This document shows, in pieces, positions 9,232 through 18,804 of a stretch of 64,000 nt of DNA (its first letter is position 1; every line of letters starts with the position of its first letter). Under the pieces are notes generated by a model. It saw only the letters and a list, made by a program, of their open reading frames with translations, was not told the origin of the DNA and did not search any database. This stretch comes from Natronoarchaeum mannanilyticum (GTDB lineage Archaea > Halobacteriota > Halobacteria > Halobacteriales > Natronoarchaeaceae): the NCBI RefSeq assembly GCF_039522665.1, contig NZ_BAAADV010000001.1, forward strand, positions 930,001 to 994,000. The letters run 5' to 3'. Position numbers and translations under genes: made by a program.

Positions 9232-9476
9232 GGTGGTAGTATCGTTCGGTCGGCGAGGCGACCCGCGATGGCTATTAGCCTTCCCCCTGGAGTGCACGGT
9301 CGCGGAGTCGCGCTCGGCCTGTTACGATTATTTGCAATTACTTACTTAATACTAACAATCACTAGAAATTCCATCATGTATGGGTGTAAGCCATCACCGA
9401 AAACAAGTGCGAATGGCAATCGAACCGGTGGCCGGGTTCCGACAGCGAAAAGGCCGGGCGGATCGAACGGGCACGC

Positions 9477-9794
9477 ATGGCTTCCATCGGCGCGGTCGCG
9501 GGACTGCTGTTCGTCGTCGCCCTGCACACGGTGATCGCGGCGGTCGCGACGCGGTTTTTCCGGATCAGTCTCGACACCGTCTGGGGTTCGGCGGTGTACG
9601 CCGTCCTGTTCGTCCCGATGCTGCTGATCGCGAGCACGCTCGTCCTGACCGGCGCGCTGGGGCTCGGCGGGAACCTCGGCAGCAAGACGACGGCGGTGTT
9701 GCTGGTCATCGCGATCCCGCTGACGCTCGGGTTCGCCATCGACCTGCTGTGGATGCCCGACCCCGAGACCGTCGAACTGCCGAAGAAGACCTGA
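9477..9794 (+). CDS. Small membrane protein, unknown function
   Basis: The 105-aa product has three hydrophobic segments (about residues 3-25, 38-62 and 70-92) and ends in a short charged tail, PDPETVELPKKT. Nothing links it to a known family. The ATG at 9477 gives a hydrophobic N-terminus with no extension. It is separated from the beta-galactosidase by a 245-nt divergent intergenic region that is notably AT-rich between 9320 and 9375, so both genes may be driven from it. Confidence 0.7.
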   Translation: MASIGAVAGLLFVVALHTVIAAVATRFFRISLDTVWGSAVYAVLFVPMLLIASTLVLTGALGLGGNLGSKTTAVLLVIAIPLTLGFAIDLLWMPDPETVELPKKT

Positions 9795-9951
9795 GAGGCG
9801 GGCGATCCGGCGGCGTCGTCGGGCGTCGAGACGCCGACGACGAGCTGGCGCCGTATTTTAAACTATCGCCGGCGTTCGGGCGCAATCACCCGACGCGAGC
9901 GCGACGTAGACGCCACAACCCCTAAATAGAGCGAATTACTTACGTACGGGT

Positions 9952-10932
9952 ATGTCCCGGTCTGCGCTGGTCGGCAACGTCGTCGCCATGCTCGAGGACG
10001 CGGGTTTCGCGGTGAGCGACCGCTGTGCGATCCGTCCGCGGAGCTTCGACGTCGCCGCCCGCCGGGGAGAAGACCTGGTGTTGCTGAAGATCCTGCGGAA
10101 CGTCGACGCGTTCGACGCCGAGACGGGCCAGGAGATGCGCCGCATCGGCGCGTACCTCGACGCGACGCCGCTGGTCGTCGGCCTGCGGACGCGCGACGAG
10201 GAGCTCAAGCCCGAGGTCGTGTACTTCCGCCACGGCGTCCCGGCGCTGAGCCCCGACACCGCGATGGACCTGTTCGTCGAGGAGCTCCCGCCGCTGATCT
10301 ACGCCGCCCCCGGCGGCCTGTACGTCAGCATCGACAGCGAGATCCTCGAAGACAAGCGCGAGGAACGCGGTTGGAGCCTCGGCCAACTGGCCTCGGAGCT
10401 GGGGGTTTCGCGACGCACCGTCTCGAAGTACGAGGACGGGATGAACGCCTCCATCGAGGTCGCGATGCAGTTAGAGGAGATGTTCGGCTCCGGGCTGACC
10501 AGCCCGGTCGACGTGCTCGACGGCGCCGAGGAGGTCCGCGACGAGGACCCGACGCCGAACGAACCCGACGCCGACCCCGACGACGAGCGCATCGTCACGG
10601 TGATGACCCAGGCGGGCTACGACGTCCACCCGACGCTGCGCGCGCCGTTCAAAGCCGTCAGCGAGGAAGCCGAGGACGCCGACCCCGCCGAGGGGACGGT
10701 GCTGACGGGCCACTCGGAGTTCACCCGCGCCGCCGAGAAACGCGCCAAGATCATGGGCTCGCTGGGCCGAGTGGTGGGGACGCGCTCTGTGTACTTCGTC
10801 GACAGCACCAAGCGCGACTCCGTCGAGGGCACCGCGCTCATCGAGCGCGAGGAGGCCGAGTCGATCGACGACCCCGACGAGTTCCGCGACCTGCTCCGCG
10901 AGCGGACGGACTACGAAGAAGAACCGGCCTAG
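9952..10932 (+). CDS. Archaeal HTH-type transcriptional regulator (Xre-like)
   Basis: This 326-aa protein matches the archaeal family annotated as putative HTH-type transcriptional regulatory protein. The N-terminal third resembles a nuclease-like fold ([19 protein letters not shown]). The Xre-type helix-turn-helix follows at about residues 130-185, with [20 protein letters not shown] as its core, and then an acidic linker and a conserved C-terminal domain. The target genes are unknown. The start is supported by an AT-rich stretch (TAAATAGAG at about 9922) roughly 28 nt upstream. It lies before the hairpin-rich block and is not in an obvious operon. Confidence 0.85.
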   Translation: MSRSALVGNVVAMLEDAGFAVSDRCAIRPRSFDVAARRGEDLVLLKILRNVDAFDAETGQEMRRIGAYLDATPLVVGLRTRDEELKPEVVYFRHGVPALSPDTAMDLFVEELPPLIYAAPGGLYVSIDSEILEDKREERGWSLGQLASELGVSRRTVSKYEDGMNASIEVAMQLEEMFGSGLTSPVDVLDGAEEVRDEDPTPNEPDADPDDERIVTVMTQAGYDVHPTLRAPFKAVSEEAEDADPAEGTVLTGHSEFTRAAEKRAKIMGSLGRVVGTRSVYFVDSTKRDSVEGTALIEREEAESIDDPDEFRDLLRERTDYEEEPA

Positions 10933-11755
10933 GATCTGGTTTCGAGGTTTTGTCGTGAAGAGTCGTTCGTATCACGAGCGGTGCGACTGCTTCGGACGCC
11001 CTCGACTCATTTCTAGGAACCGCAGTGATCGATACGGAATGGATCAGCTCGAAAGCCCTCGGCCCGCTCCTAGCAGTGACTGTCGGTTCAACCAACGAAA
11101 ACACCTCGAAAGCCCTCGGCCCGCTCGCGTGTTCTCAAGCGGATATCCTCGCTCCGCTCGGATAGAGCCGCTTGAGAACACGCGACCGCGCCTCGCCCTT
11201 TCAGTCCACCGGAAGACTCGCTCCGCTCGTCTTCCGAGCCCTGCCTCGCTTCGCTCGGCAGGACACCAGGCCCCGCGACCGCTTGCGCGGGTCGCTCACA
11301 GCGACCACGCGCAGTCCGGCCCTCCCCCGCGGGCGCAGCACGGTGGCTGCGCCCGGCCGTGCGGCTGCGGTGGCGCGCGCTGTCGAGCCTTTATGCCGAG
11401 ACAGCGTCGCGCGAGGGGCGAGTAGCGCAGGAGCGGAGCGACGAGCAACGCAGCCGGTTGGGGAGGACGAGGCTACGGGTGGGGGGAATGAAAGGGGCCG
11501 TCGTCTGTGCGAGCGAAGCGAGCACAGGCTCGAAAGAGCGTGCTCTTTCGGCGCGCTCGATCCAGTGAGGCGAAGCAAGCACCGCAGCGACCGACGGGAG
11601 CGAGGAGCACAGCGAGCCGCAACCGGTCGAGCGCGGCGGAGGCTTTCGGAGAGTTGTGAGCAGTCAGTGCTGTTCCAGAGAGTGCACCGAGGGCTTTCAG
11701 GGCGTTCGATACGATCACCACGACGCCAAAGCGCACCCCCCAAACCGGTGCTAGT
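10933..11755. repeat. Non-coding block rich in direct and inverted repeats
   Basis: About 0.8 kb between the HTH regulator and the EamA transporter has no believable gene: the open frames are Arg/Ser-rich and lack the acidic bias of all neighbours. A 22-bp direct repeat (CTCGAAAGCCCTCGGCCCGCTC) occurs at 11048-11069 and 11105-11126, and its 12-bp core recurs inverted at 11687-11698. At least five hairpins are present: a perfect 16-bp stem (11127-11142 with 11168-11183), 11211-11235, 11242-11260, 11505-11527 and a 9-bp stem with a 2-nt loop at 11531-11550. Several loops carry TCGCTCCGCTC or GAGCGAAGCGA. Blocks of this kind are familiar from haloarchaeal intergenic DNA, but I do not know a function. 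Confidence 0.75.
11127..11183. repeat. Perfect 16-bp inverted repeat
   Basis: GCGTGTTCTCAAGCGG at 11127-11142 is exactly complementary to 11168-11183. The 25-nt interior has its own short stem around CTCGCTCCGCTC. It directly follows the second copy of the 22-bp direct repeat. Confidence 0.8.
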
Positions 11756-12631
11756 TCAGACCGCGATCAGCGTCACGCCGCCCACAGCCAACACCGCCGC
11801 GGCGACGCGCACGCGGAAGTGCTCCTCGCCGAGCACGACGCCGCCGAGCAGGACGACCAGGATCGCCTGCGTGTTGATGATCGGCGAGGCGACGCTGGCG
11901 GGCACCAGCGAGAACGCCAGCGAGGTGACGTGCTCGCCCGTCGCGACGAACGCGCCCGCGACGGCGAACTTCGGCAGGTCGGCCCGCATCGCGTCCGGGC
12001 GCTCCCTGACGGCCGGCACCAGCAACACGAGGAGGATGCCGCTCAGCAGCACCGGCACCCACAGTGCCGTCGGAATGGCGAGCTCCTGTAAGGCGACCCG
12101 CTTCCCGACGTCGCTGACGGCGTACAGCGCGGCCGACAGCAGCGCGAGCTGGGCCGGCCGCGAGCGGGCGATCCGCCGGAACGGATCGAGCAGCCCGCCG
12201 GCGCGGTAGTTCGCCACGTAGATCGCGGAAGTGGCGACGACCACACCCAGGAGTTGCAGCGGCGTCAGCACCTCGCCGAGGGCGAGCACTTCGATCGGGA
12301 CGACCAGCGCGGGGACGATCTTGTTGATCGGCGTGACGTAGGAGACGTCGCCCTCCGCGATCGCGTACAGAAAGAGGACGAACGCGCCCGCCGTCGCACA
12401 GACCGTCAGCGCGACGACGCCGACGTCGAGCGCGCCCAGACCTGCGAGCGCCGATCCGGCGCCGTTCGAGAGCGCCCGCAGGGTCACCGGGAGGTAGAAC
12501 GCGATCGCGAAGGCGTTGACACAGACCGTCAGCGTCGTCGCGGGGTAGCCCTCGAAGTACTGCTTGAGGCCGAACAGGTAGCCGCCCCAGACGAACGCCG
12601 CGAGCACCGCGTAGCCGAGCCCGAGTTCCAT
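11756..12631 (-). CDS. EamA/DMT family transporter
   Basis: The 291-aa product has about ten hydrophobic segments arranged as two five-helix halves, the layout of EamA (drug/metabolite transporter) proteins. The first half begins YAVLAAFVWGGYLFGLKQY and contains the typical SYVTPINKIVPALVVPIEVLAL region before helix 4-5; the second half repeats the pattern around ASPIINTQAILVVLLGGVVLGE. The substrate cannot be told from sequence. The start at 12631 (MELGLGYAVL) is chosen because the upstream frame is not hydrophobic or acidic and overlaps the divergent HtrA promoter region. It is bounded downstream by the repeat block and upstream by the divergent protease gene. Confidence 0.85.
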   Translation of the reverse strand: MELGLGYAVLAAFVWGGYLFGLKQYFEGYPATTLTVCVNAFAIAFYLPVTLRALSNGAGSALAGLGALDVGVVALTVCATAGAFVLFLYAIAEGDVSYVTPINKIVPALVVPIEVLALGEVLTPLQLLGVVVATSAIYVANYRAGGLLDPFRRIARSRPAQLALLSAALYAVSDVGKRVALQELAIPTALWVPVLLSGILLVLLVPAVRERPDAMRADLPKFAVAGAFVATGEHVTSLAFSLVPASVASPIINTQAILVVLLGGVVLGEEHFRVRVAAAVLAVGGVTLIAV

Positions 12632-12779
12632 CCGCTCTGTGGGTTCCGCGGGATACCCTTGAACCCGCTGGTTCGGCCCGCAAGGTGGTCCGACCGGCAA
12701 CCGATCGACGGATGGCCGAGACAACCGGCAACGGTCCGGCAGCATCCCCTTTCCGACAGTCCGTGGTAGCCCGACGCGC

Positions 12780-14012
12780 ATGGGGCAGGGACGCTTCGCG
12801 CTCGGCGTCGCGCTGCTCGTCGTCATCGGAACGGTGGCGGCGGGCGCGGTCGCGGCGCCGACGAACGGCGGCGCATCGAGCGGTAACCAGGCGAGCGAGA
12901 TCGACGGAGCGGCGCTGCAGGCGGACGCGACGGACGATAGCGGAACCGCGACAAACGAGAACGGATCGGGAACGAACGACGGCCCGAACGGGACGACGAC
13001 CGCGACCCGGTCGCCCGGCGTCTGTGACTACGCGGGCCTGTACGACCGGACGATAGACTCGGTCGTCGCGATCCAGACCGGCACCGGGATCGGCTCGGGA
13101 TTCGTCTACCGCGTCGCGGACGACGGGACGGGGTACGTCGTCACGAACGCCCACGTCGTCGGCGATTCCGAGGAGGTCGTCGTCCAGCTGGCCGACGGCG
13201 AGTCCCGGACCGGCGAGGTGGTCGGGCGGGACGTGCTCTCCGATCTAGCGGTGATCGAGATACCGGAGACGCCCGACGACGCCGAGGCGCTGCCGGTCGC
13301 CGACGGGACGGCCGATCCCGGCAACGCCGTCGCGGCGCTGGGCAACCCCTTCGGCCTCGACGAGACGATCACCCACGGGATCGTCAGCGGCGTCAACCGG
13401 TCGATGCCGACGACGCGGGGATACTCGGTCCCCAACGTCGTCCAGACCGACGCGCCGATCAGCCCGGGGAACAGCGGCGGTCCGCTGGTGACCTGCGACG
13501 GTACCGTCGTCGGCGTCAACACCGCCGGCATCGCCGCCCGGGGCGCCGAGAACATCGGCTTCGCGGTCTCGGCGACCCTGATCGACCGGGTCGTCCCCGC
13601 GCTGATCGAGGACGGCGAGTACGAGTACTCGTACCTCGGCGTCGCGGCGACGCCGGTCACGCCGCCGATCGCGGAGGCCAACGATCTGAACGTCACCGAG
13701 GGGCTGTACGTCGTCAGGACCGCGGAAGATAGCCCGGCGGCCGACGCGCTGGATGGCGCGACCGAGAACGAGACCGCCGCGGGCTTTTCCGTGCCGGTCG
13801 GCGGTGACGTGATCGTCGCGATCGACGGCCAGCCGGTGTCCTCGGGCGAGGAACTCTCCTCGTATCTCGTCACCGAGACCAGCCCCGGCGACGAGGTGAC
13901 GCTGACGGTGCTGCGCGACGGCGAACGGCAGGAGATCGAGGTGACGCTCGCCGAACGGCCCGAACCCCAGACCGGGCCGACCGGACAACCGCCCGGCGGT
14001 CCTCCGGGATGA
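12780..14012 (+). CDS. HtrA/DegP-like serine protease with PDZ domain, exported
   Basis: The 410-aa product is a trypsin-like protease of the HtrA type that degrades or refolds damaged extracytoplasmic proteins. A Sec-type signal (GRFALGVALLVVIGTVAAGAV, residues about 4-25) precedes a Ser/Thr/Asn-rich linker. The catalytic triad is visible as His125 in NAHVVGD, Asp155 in SDLAVIEI and Ser232 in SPGNSGGPL. A PDZ domain follows (about residues 285-395) with VIVAIDGQPVSSGEELSSYL. The protein ends in a Pro/Gly-rich tail. The single PDZ domain is typical for archaeal and Gram-positive members. It is divergent from the EamA gene. Confidence 0.9.
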   Translation: MGQGRFALGVALLVVIGTVAAGAVAAPTNGGASSGNQASEIDGAALQADATDDSGTATNENGSGTNDGPNGTTTATRSPGVCDYAGLYDRTIDSVVAIQTGTGIGSGFVYRVADDGTGYVVTNAHVVGDSEEVVVQLADGESRTGEVVGRDVLSDLAVIEIPETPDDAEALPVADGTADPGNAVAALGNPFGLDETITHGIVSGVNRSMPTTRGYSVPNVVQTDAPISPGNSGGPLVTCDGTVVGVNTAGIAARGAENIGFAVSATLIDRVVPALIEDGEYEYSYLGVAATPVTPPIAEANDLNVTEGLYVVRTAEDSPAADALDGATENETAAGFSVPVGGDVIVAIDGQPVSSGEELSSYLVTETSPGDEVTLTVLRDGERQEIEVTLAERPEPQTGPTGQPPGGPPG

Positions 14013-14147
14013 CCTCCGCCGTCCCAGCGAAGTGACGCCGCCGCGCGGCCGCGGGATCGGCACGACCGCCGTGGCGCCCGCAGCGGGCCGGCGACGGCGG
14101 CCCAACCAGTCGCAAGCGTTTACTTCGGGGGTCGAATACCCCATAGC

Positions 14148-14633
14148 ATGGCCGACTGTCCACTGGCGGACGACTGCCCGAGTTTCTCGGAGCGCATCGA
14201 AGGCATGGGGTGCCAGCACTACGGCGACCGGGGCGGCAAGGAGTGGTGCAAGCACTACAGCCAGCCGATCAGCGACCTGAAGACCCAGCCCGTCAAGCCC
14301 AAAGAGGAGGTCGTCGTCGACGTGACCGACATCCACGAGAGCGGCGCCGGCGTCGGCCGGACCGAGGACGGCTTCATCGTGATGGTCGACGGCGTGCTGC
14401 CCGACGCTCGCGCACGAGTCGAGATCACGGAGGTTCGCTCGAATCACGCCCGCGCGGAGGAGTTAGAGCGCCTCCCGATGGACGAGGACCTCGAAGACGC
14501 CGACACCGAGAGCGATGACGAAGACGGCGCGGACGCCGAGGACGACGCCGACGCCGAGGACGACGACAGCGGCGGCGGCCGCGGCCCCGACCGCGAGCGG
14601 CTCGGCAGCCGCGACAACTTCTGGGGCTCGTAG
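14148..14633 (+). CDS. TRAM-domain protein with N-terminal Cys cluster
   Basis: This 161-aa protein combines four Cys residues in its first 35 positions (MADCPLADDC, GMGCQHY, WCKHY), a likely metal site, with a TRAM domain at about residues 50-105 (KPKEEVVVDVTDIHESGAGVG and GVLPDARARVEITEV). TRAM is a small beta-barrel RNA-binding module, and in archaea single-TRAM proteins are thought to act like cold-shock RNA chaperones. The C-terminal 60 residues are almost entirely acidic and probably disordered. A TTTACTTC box at about 14120 lies 27 nt before the ATG, supporting the start and a leaderless mRNA. Confidence 0.85.
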   Translation: MADCPLADDCPSFSERIEGMGCQHYGDRGGKEWCKHYSQPISDLKTQPVKPKEEVVVDVTDIHESGAGVGRTEDGFIVMVDGVLPDARARVEITEVRSNHARAEELERLPMDEDLEDADTESDDEDGADAEDDADAEDDDSGGGRGPDRERLGSRDNFWGS

Positions 14634-14742
14634 GGCCGATCCGGCCCGTCCCGCCAGCCTGGACAGCTATCGCTTTCTTCCGTTTCGCAGTCTCGCTCGT
14701 TCGACGCCACTGAAAAATCAGTTCGGAAGCCTAGCGACCGCG

Positions 14743-16650
14743 TTACGCCAGAAACACGTGTCGCGGACGCCCGTCGAGCACGTCGCGGCCCCAGTCGACG
14801 GTGTCGACGAACGCGTCGCTGCGGAAAAACTCCATGCAGTCCTCGCGGGACTCCCAGCGGCTCGCGATGAACATGTCGTTCTCGTCCTCGCGGTTGGCGT
14901 AGAGATCGGTCCGGCGGTGGCCGTCCATGTCCGCGAGCAGGCCGCCGACGGTGCCGAACTTCTCGACGAAGTCGTCGCGGTACTCCGGCTTGACCGTGTA
15001 GAACATCCCCATCGTCCCGAACTGGGACTCGTCTTCGGGCTCGTCGCCCGCTTGCCGGACGATTCCCGGCAGGTCTTCGAGGTAGCCGCCGGCGGTGCCG
15101 GCCGCGTCCTCGTTCTCCCAGATGCTGACGACCGCAGGGTGAGCGTCCTCGGGTGCGGCCTCGTACACCGCGGTCTTGACGTGGGAGTCGTACCGGTCGA
15201 ACCCGTCGCTCAAGCTCTCGACTTCCTCGGAGAGCTCGTCGGGGTCGGCCTCGGAGTACAGCACGAGCGCGTACACGTCCTCGCCGCGGGGCTGACCGCC
15301 GTAGATGCCCCGTTCCTCCAGCTCATCGCGGATGTCGGCCTCGCCGTCGCTCCCGTGGGACGGGGCTGCGCGCTCGGTTTCGGCTTCGTGCGCGGCCGCG
15401 TCGTCGCCGTGGGGGTGGCCGCCCGAATCTGCATCGTCGCCGCCGTGCGGGTGGCCGCCCGCGTCGGCGTCGCTTCCGGGGTGACCGGCGTCGTTCTCTG
15501 CAGCCCCGCCTTCGGCGTCGCCCGCGCCGCCCAACGAGCCCTGTCGGTAGTCGGTGACGCCCGGCAGCTCTTCGAGGAAGCCGGCGGCGGTGTCGGCGGC
15601 GCTCTCGGTTTCCCAGACGCTGACGATCGCCGCGCCGTCTCCGTCCTCGTACACCTCGGTCAGCACGTGCGTGTCGTAGTGCTCGAAGTTCCCGCGCAGG
15701 CCATCGACCTCCTCGCGGACGGTTTCGACGTCGGCCTCGGAGTCGAAGACCAGTCCGTTCGCGCCGGCGGGCGCGGCGTCGACGTCGACGCCGAGCCGCT
15801 CCAGTTCCGCGAGCAGGTCCTCGTCGGCGCCGGCGGCGTCGGCGTCGCCGAAGGCGTCCTCGTCGGTCGGGATCGACTCGCCGGCCAGCAGCGCGCCGAG
15901 ATCGCTCGGCGGGAAGCGCCGGCCGGAGAAGAACGGCCCGAACTCGGCGTACTTCGAGGAGGAGGGGTCGAAGCGCATCTCGTAGAGCAGATCCTTGACG
16001 TCGGTCGGATCGTCGGCAAAGAGGGTGACGCCCCACTCGAAGTCGTCGAGGCCGACGCTGCCGGAGATGATCTGGCTGACCTTGCCGGCGTACTCGCGGC
16101 CGATGTCGCCGTGGCCCGACATCAGCTCGGCGCGGTCCTCGAACGACAGGTCGTACCAGTTCTGCTCGGGCTGGCGGCGCTTGTCCATCGGGTAGAAGCT
16201 GACGAACTCGGCGTCGGGCAAGTCGGGGTAGAGTCGCGACTCGATGTAGTTCTTGATGCCCGGGTCGGCTTCCTGCTCGGGGTCGAAGTACGCCTCTGCG
16301 CCGGTGTAGCCCGACGCCTCGGTCACCGAGAGATAGGAGTTCGTGCGCTCGGTGAACTCGGCGAACGCGGTCTGCTCGAACCGGCGCTCCAGCGTGTCGA
16401 GTTCGCGGATCGTCGGCCGGAGGTGCAGGATCAGGAGGTCGGCCTCGTGGCCGAAGACGCTGAACACCGCGGAGGCGCCCGCCTCGGCGTCGTCGAGGTT
16501 CTCTGCAGCTTCCAGAAACTCGACGCCGTCGTCGATCGCCAGTTCGCGATCGCGCTCGGACGCTCCGCGCCAGGCGTCCCAGTCGATCGTCCGCAGGTCG
16601 TGGAGGACGTACCAGCCCTCGTCGGTCTGTGGCGGCTCCCGTCGTTCCAT
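14743..16650 (-). CDS. Chlorite dismutase-like/antibiotic-monooxygenase fusion protein (PitA-like heme protein)
   Basis: The 635-aa product fuses a chlorite dismutase-family (HemQ-like) domain (residues about 8-245) to Abm-type ferredoxin-like domains, the arrangement known from haloarchaeal PitA. The heme-binding helix GHGDIGREYAGK carries the proximal His (His180), followed by SVGLDDFEWGVTLFADD. Two homologous Abm-like repeats follow, one ending SVWETESAADTAAGF and one ending SIWENEDAAGTAGGY, separated by a His/Gly/Asp linker with two GGHPHG boxes. A final Abm domain occupies residues about 540-635. Heme binding follows from the family; the enzymatic role in Archaea is unsettled. The ATG at 16650 is preferred over the basic upstream extension. 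Confidence 0.85.
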   Translation of the reverse strand: MERREPPQTDEGWYVLHDLRTIDWDAWRGASERDRELAIDDGVEFLEAAENLDDAEAGASAVFSVFGHEADLLILHLRPTIRELDTLERRFEQTAFAEFTERTNSYLSVTEASGYTGAEAYFDPEQEADPGIKNYIESRLYPDLPDAEFVSFYPMDKRRQPEQNWYDLSFEDRAELMSGHGDIGREYAGKVSQIISGSVGLDDFEWGVTLFADDPTDVKDLLYEMRFDPSSSKYAEFGPFFSGRRFPPSDLGALLAGESIPTDEDAFGDADAAGADEDLLAELERLGVDVDAAPAGANGLVFDSEADVETVREEVDGLRGNFEHYDTHVLTEVYEDGDGAAIVSVWETESAADTAAGFLEELPGVTDYRQGSLGGAGDAEGGAAENDAGHPGSDADAGGHPHGGDDADSGGHPHGDDAAAHEAETERAAPSHGSDGEADIRDELEERGIYGGQPRGEDVYALVLYSEADPDELSEEVESLSDGFDRYDSHVKTAVYEAAPEDAHPAVVSIWENEDAAGTAGGYLEDLPGIVRQAGDEPEDESQFGTMGMFYTVKPEYRDDFVEKFGTVGGLLADMDGHRRTDLYANREDENDMFIASRWESREDCMEFFRSDAFVDTVDWGRDVLDGRPRHVFLA

Positions 16651-16742
16651 GCGGGCGGGTTGGAACGGACCGGGTAAGTGAGTTGCCGTTCGGCGGCGGT
16701 CCGAGGGGGCTGCAGTCGCCCGAGGCGTCACGCCCGGACGGC

Positions 16743-18101
16743 TCAGTCGGCCGAGTCTCCGGCGTCAAGGTACGGGATCTCCCGCTCGATCACCGTCCGC
16801 TCGAAGTACAGCAGTTCGACGGCGAACACCGCCGCGGCGATGAGCGCGACGGCGTAGAACGTCCCGCGCTCGGCGGTGTAGAGGTGATAGAGCATCAGGA
16901 GGAAAAACAGCGACGCGCCGACGGCGCCGACGGCCGGCCAGGTCGCGGCGATCCGGTCGGTGTCGCGTTTGGCGAACGCGAGCGCGCTCATCGCGCCGAA
17001 GACGAGGATGAAGGACAGCGACGCGAAGGAGGTGATCGCCGAGAGGCTCCCGTACGCGGTGAACGCCGCCGTGACGACGCCGAGGAGCAACAGCGTCTGC
17101 GTCGGCAGGCCGCTGGCGCTGGAGTCGCCGGCGCGATCGGGCAACAGGTCGTCGGTGAGCATCCCCTTCGCGAAGTAGCCCGCCGAGAACAGCGTCGCGT
17201 TGATCGCGCTGCCGGTCGAGAACAGCGCCGACAGGGAGATGACGATCGCGCCCGCGTTCGAGAGGCCGACGACGCCCGCGATCGTCGACGCCGCGTCCGC
17301 AAGTGCGGTGTGGGGGTTGCTCTGGACGGCCTGTGGGGCGATGTTGTACGTCACCACCGCGACGATCGCGTAGATCGCCACCGCGACCGGGATCGCGACG
17401 GACACCGCCGTCGGGATCACCTCGAGGGGGTCCCGCACGCTCTCCTGGTCGTAGAACAGCAGCTGCCACCCCTGGAACGCCACGAAGGAAACCGCCGCGG
17501 CCATGATCGGCCCGAACGACGCGATCTCCGCGGCGCCCAGCGCGACCTGTTCCGACGAGACGGTCGTCGCGTACAGCAGGCCGGCGACGCCGAACGCGAC
17601 GAGCACGAGCACTTTCGCCGCCGTGAGGACGTTCTCGGCCGACCCCGTGGCCTGCGCGCCGAGCAGGTTCAGGCCGACGAACCCCGCTACGACGAGCACC
17701 GAGACGACCGGGCGCAGCGGCAGGCCCGCGAGCCGGCTCGGAACGCCGGGGAGCGCGATCGAGAACTCCGCGAACGCGAACGCGTACATCGCCATCGACC
17801 CGACGTAGCCGACCAGCAGCGTCCACCCGACCATCCCGGCGAGCGTCGAGTTGCCGGTGAACGACTGGACGAACGTCACCGAGCCGCCGCCGTCGGCGCC
17901 GTCGTCGGCGACGAGCCGGTTCAGCCCGACGTAGGAGTACCCCGTACACGCGGCGACGACGCCGGCCAGAACGAAGGCGAGCCACGTCGCGGGGCCCGCG
18001 ATCTGCGTGACGATCCCCAGCACGGCGTAGATGCCGCCGCCGACCATCCCGCCGAGCGCCATCGAGACAGCCTCCGTCAAGCCGAGACTGTTCTCTCCCA
18101 T
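16743..18101 (-). CDS. APC family amino acid/polyamine permease
   Basis: The 452-aa integral membrane protein has about twelve hydrophobic segments. The first carries the APC substrate-site motif GGMVGGGIYAVLG (residues about 17-29), and the later region SFVAFQGWQLLFYDQESVRDP is typical of the family's helix 6 and following loop. It probably imports an amino acid or related amine by proton or sodium symport, but the substrate is not deducible. The ATG at 18101 (MGENSLGLTEAVSMALG) fixes the family N-terminus; the longer frame to 18503 lies antisense to the next gene. It lies 92 nt upstream of the PitA-like gene and may be cotranscribed. Confidence 0.88.
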   Translation of the reverse strand: MGENSLGLTEAVSMALGGMVGGGIYAVLGIVTQIAGPATWLAFVLAGVVAACTGYSYVGLNRLVADDGADGGGSVTFVQSFTGNSTLAGMVGWTLLVGYVGSMAMYAFAFAEFSIALPGVPSRLAGLPLRPVVSVLVVAGFVGLNLLGAQATGSAENVLTAAKVLVLVAFGVAGLLYATTVSSEQVALGAAEIASFGPIMAAAVSFVAFQGWQLLFYDQESVRDPLEVIPTAVSVAIPVAVAIYAIVAVVTYNIAPQAVQSNPHTALADAASTIAGVVGLSNAGAIVISLSALFSTGSAINATLFSAGYFAKGMLTDDLLPDRAGDSSASGLPTQTLLLLGVVTAAFTAYGSLSAITSFASLSFILVFGAMSALAFAKRDTDRIAATWPAVGAVGASLFFLLMLYHLYTAERGTFYAVALIAAAVFAVELLYFERTVIEREIPYLDAGDSAD

Positions 18102-18195
18102 ACACCGTTGCCGTTCGGGCTCGAGCGTGGTATAACCGATGCTCGACCGGCCGCGAGACGCGGAGTTTATTCGGCCCGACCGCCAACCGACGACC

Positions 18196-18729
18196 ATGCC
18201 TGAGCCGCGCGTCCCGGGCGGAGCGAGCGACGAACTGTCGCTGCCCTGCGGCGAGTCGGTCGACCCCCGGTCGCTGGATCTCGGCGTGCGGGAGTACGAC
18301 TGCGACTGCGGGTCGGCCCACGCGGTCGTGATGGACGTCCACCCGCCGTCGCGGTTCGTCCCCGAGTCGCTCGTCGAGATGCTGCGCCAGACGATCGAGA
18401 CCGACGACGAGTTCGAGGAGTTCGGGACGCCCCACGTCATGGGCGTGGTGATGGAGGAGTTCCCCGAACAGATCGTCAGCGAGGACAGGAGCGACGACGG
18501 CAACGTCGGCTACGGACTGCTGTGGGTGACCGACTTCGACTCCCGACGCCTCCACGAGATCGTCGTCGAGCTGCTCGTCGAGCTGATGGACCACGCGATC
18601 AGCCACGCCGACAGCGACGCCGCGGCCTCGGAGTTCGAAGAGCAGATGCTGGAGTTCGACGTCACCGAGTTCGTCGACCAGTACCGGGCACAGCGCGACT
18701 TCGAGAGCGAGCACGACGCCGCCCTGTAA
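18196..18729 (+). CDS. Conserved haloarchaeal protein (possibly DUF5815)
   Basis: The 177-aa product starts MPEPRVPGGASDELSLPCG and has a further Cys pair in YDCDCGSAHAVVMDVHPPSRFVP, which with the first Cys may bind zinc. The rest is acidic and helical (LLVELMDHAISHADSDAAASEFEEQML). I associate it with a haloarchaeal family of about 180 residues (DUF5815), without certainty. The ATG at 18196 is supported by a TTTATT box at 18166-18171, about 27 nt upstream. It is divergent from the APC permease, with 94 nt between the starts. Confidence 0.75.
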   Translation: MPEPRVPGGASDELSLPCGESVDPRSLDLGVREYDCDCGSAHAVVMDVHPPSRFVPESLVEMLRQTIETDDEFEEFGTPHVMGVVMEEFPEQIVSEDRSDDGNVGYGLLWVTDFDSRRLHEIVVELLVELMDHAISHADSDAAASEFEEQMLEFDVTEFVDQYRAQRDFESEHDAAL

Positions 18730-18804
18730 GCGCGCGACGGCGACGCGTCTGACACACGCACGACGCAAGTTTATGAGCGTTCGGCAATAATATCCGGTAC
18801 ACCC

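Noticed and set aside
11201-11743. 180-codon frame on the minus strand inside the repeat block
   Set aside because: It is Arg/Ser-rich, lacks acidic residues and runs through hairpins and inverted repeats.
16629-18203. 524-codon frame on the plus strand
   Set aside because: It is antisense to the APC permease and made of Arg, Asp and Glu in a pattern produced by G+C-rich codons.
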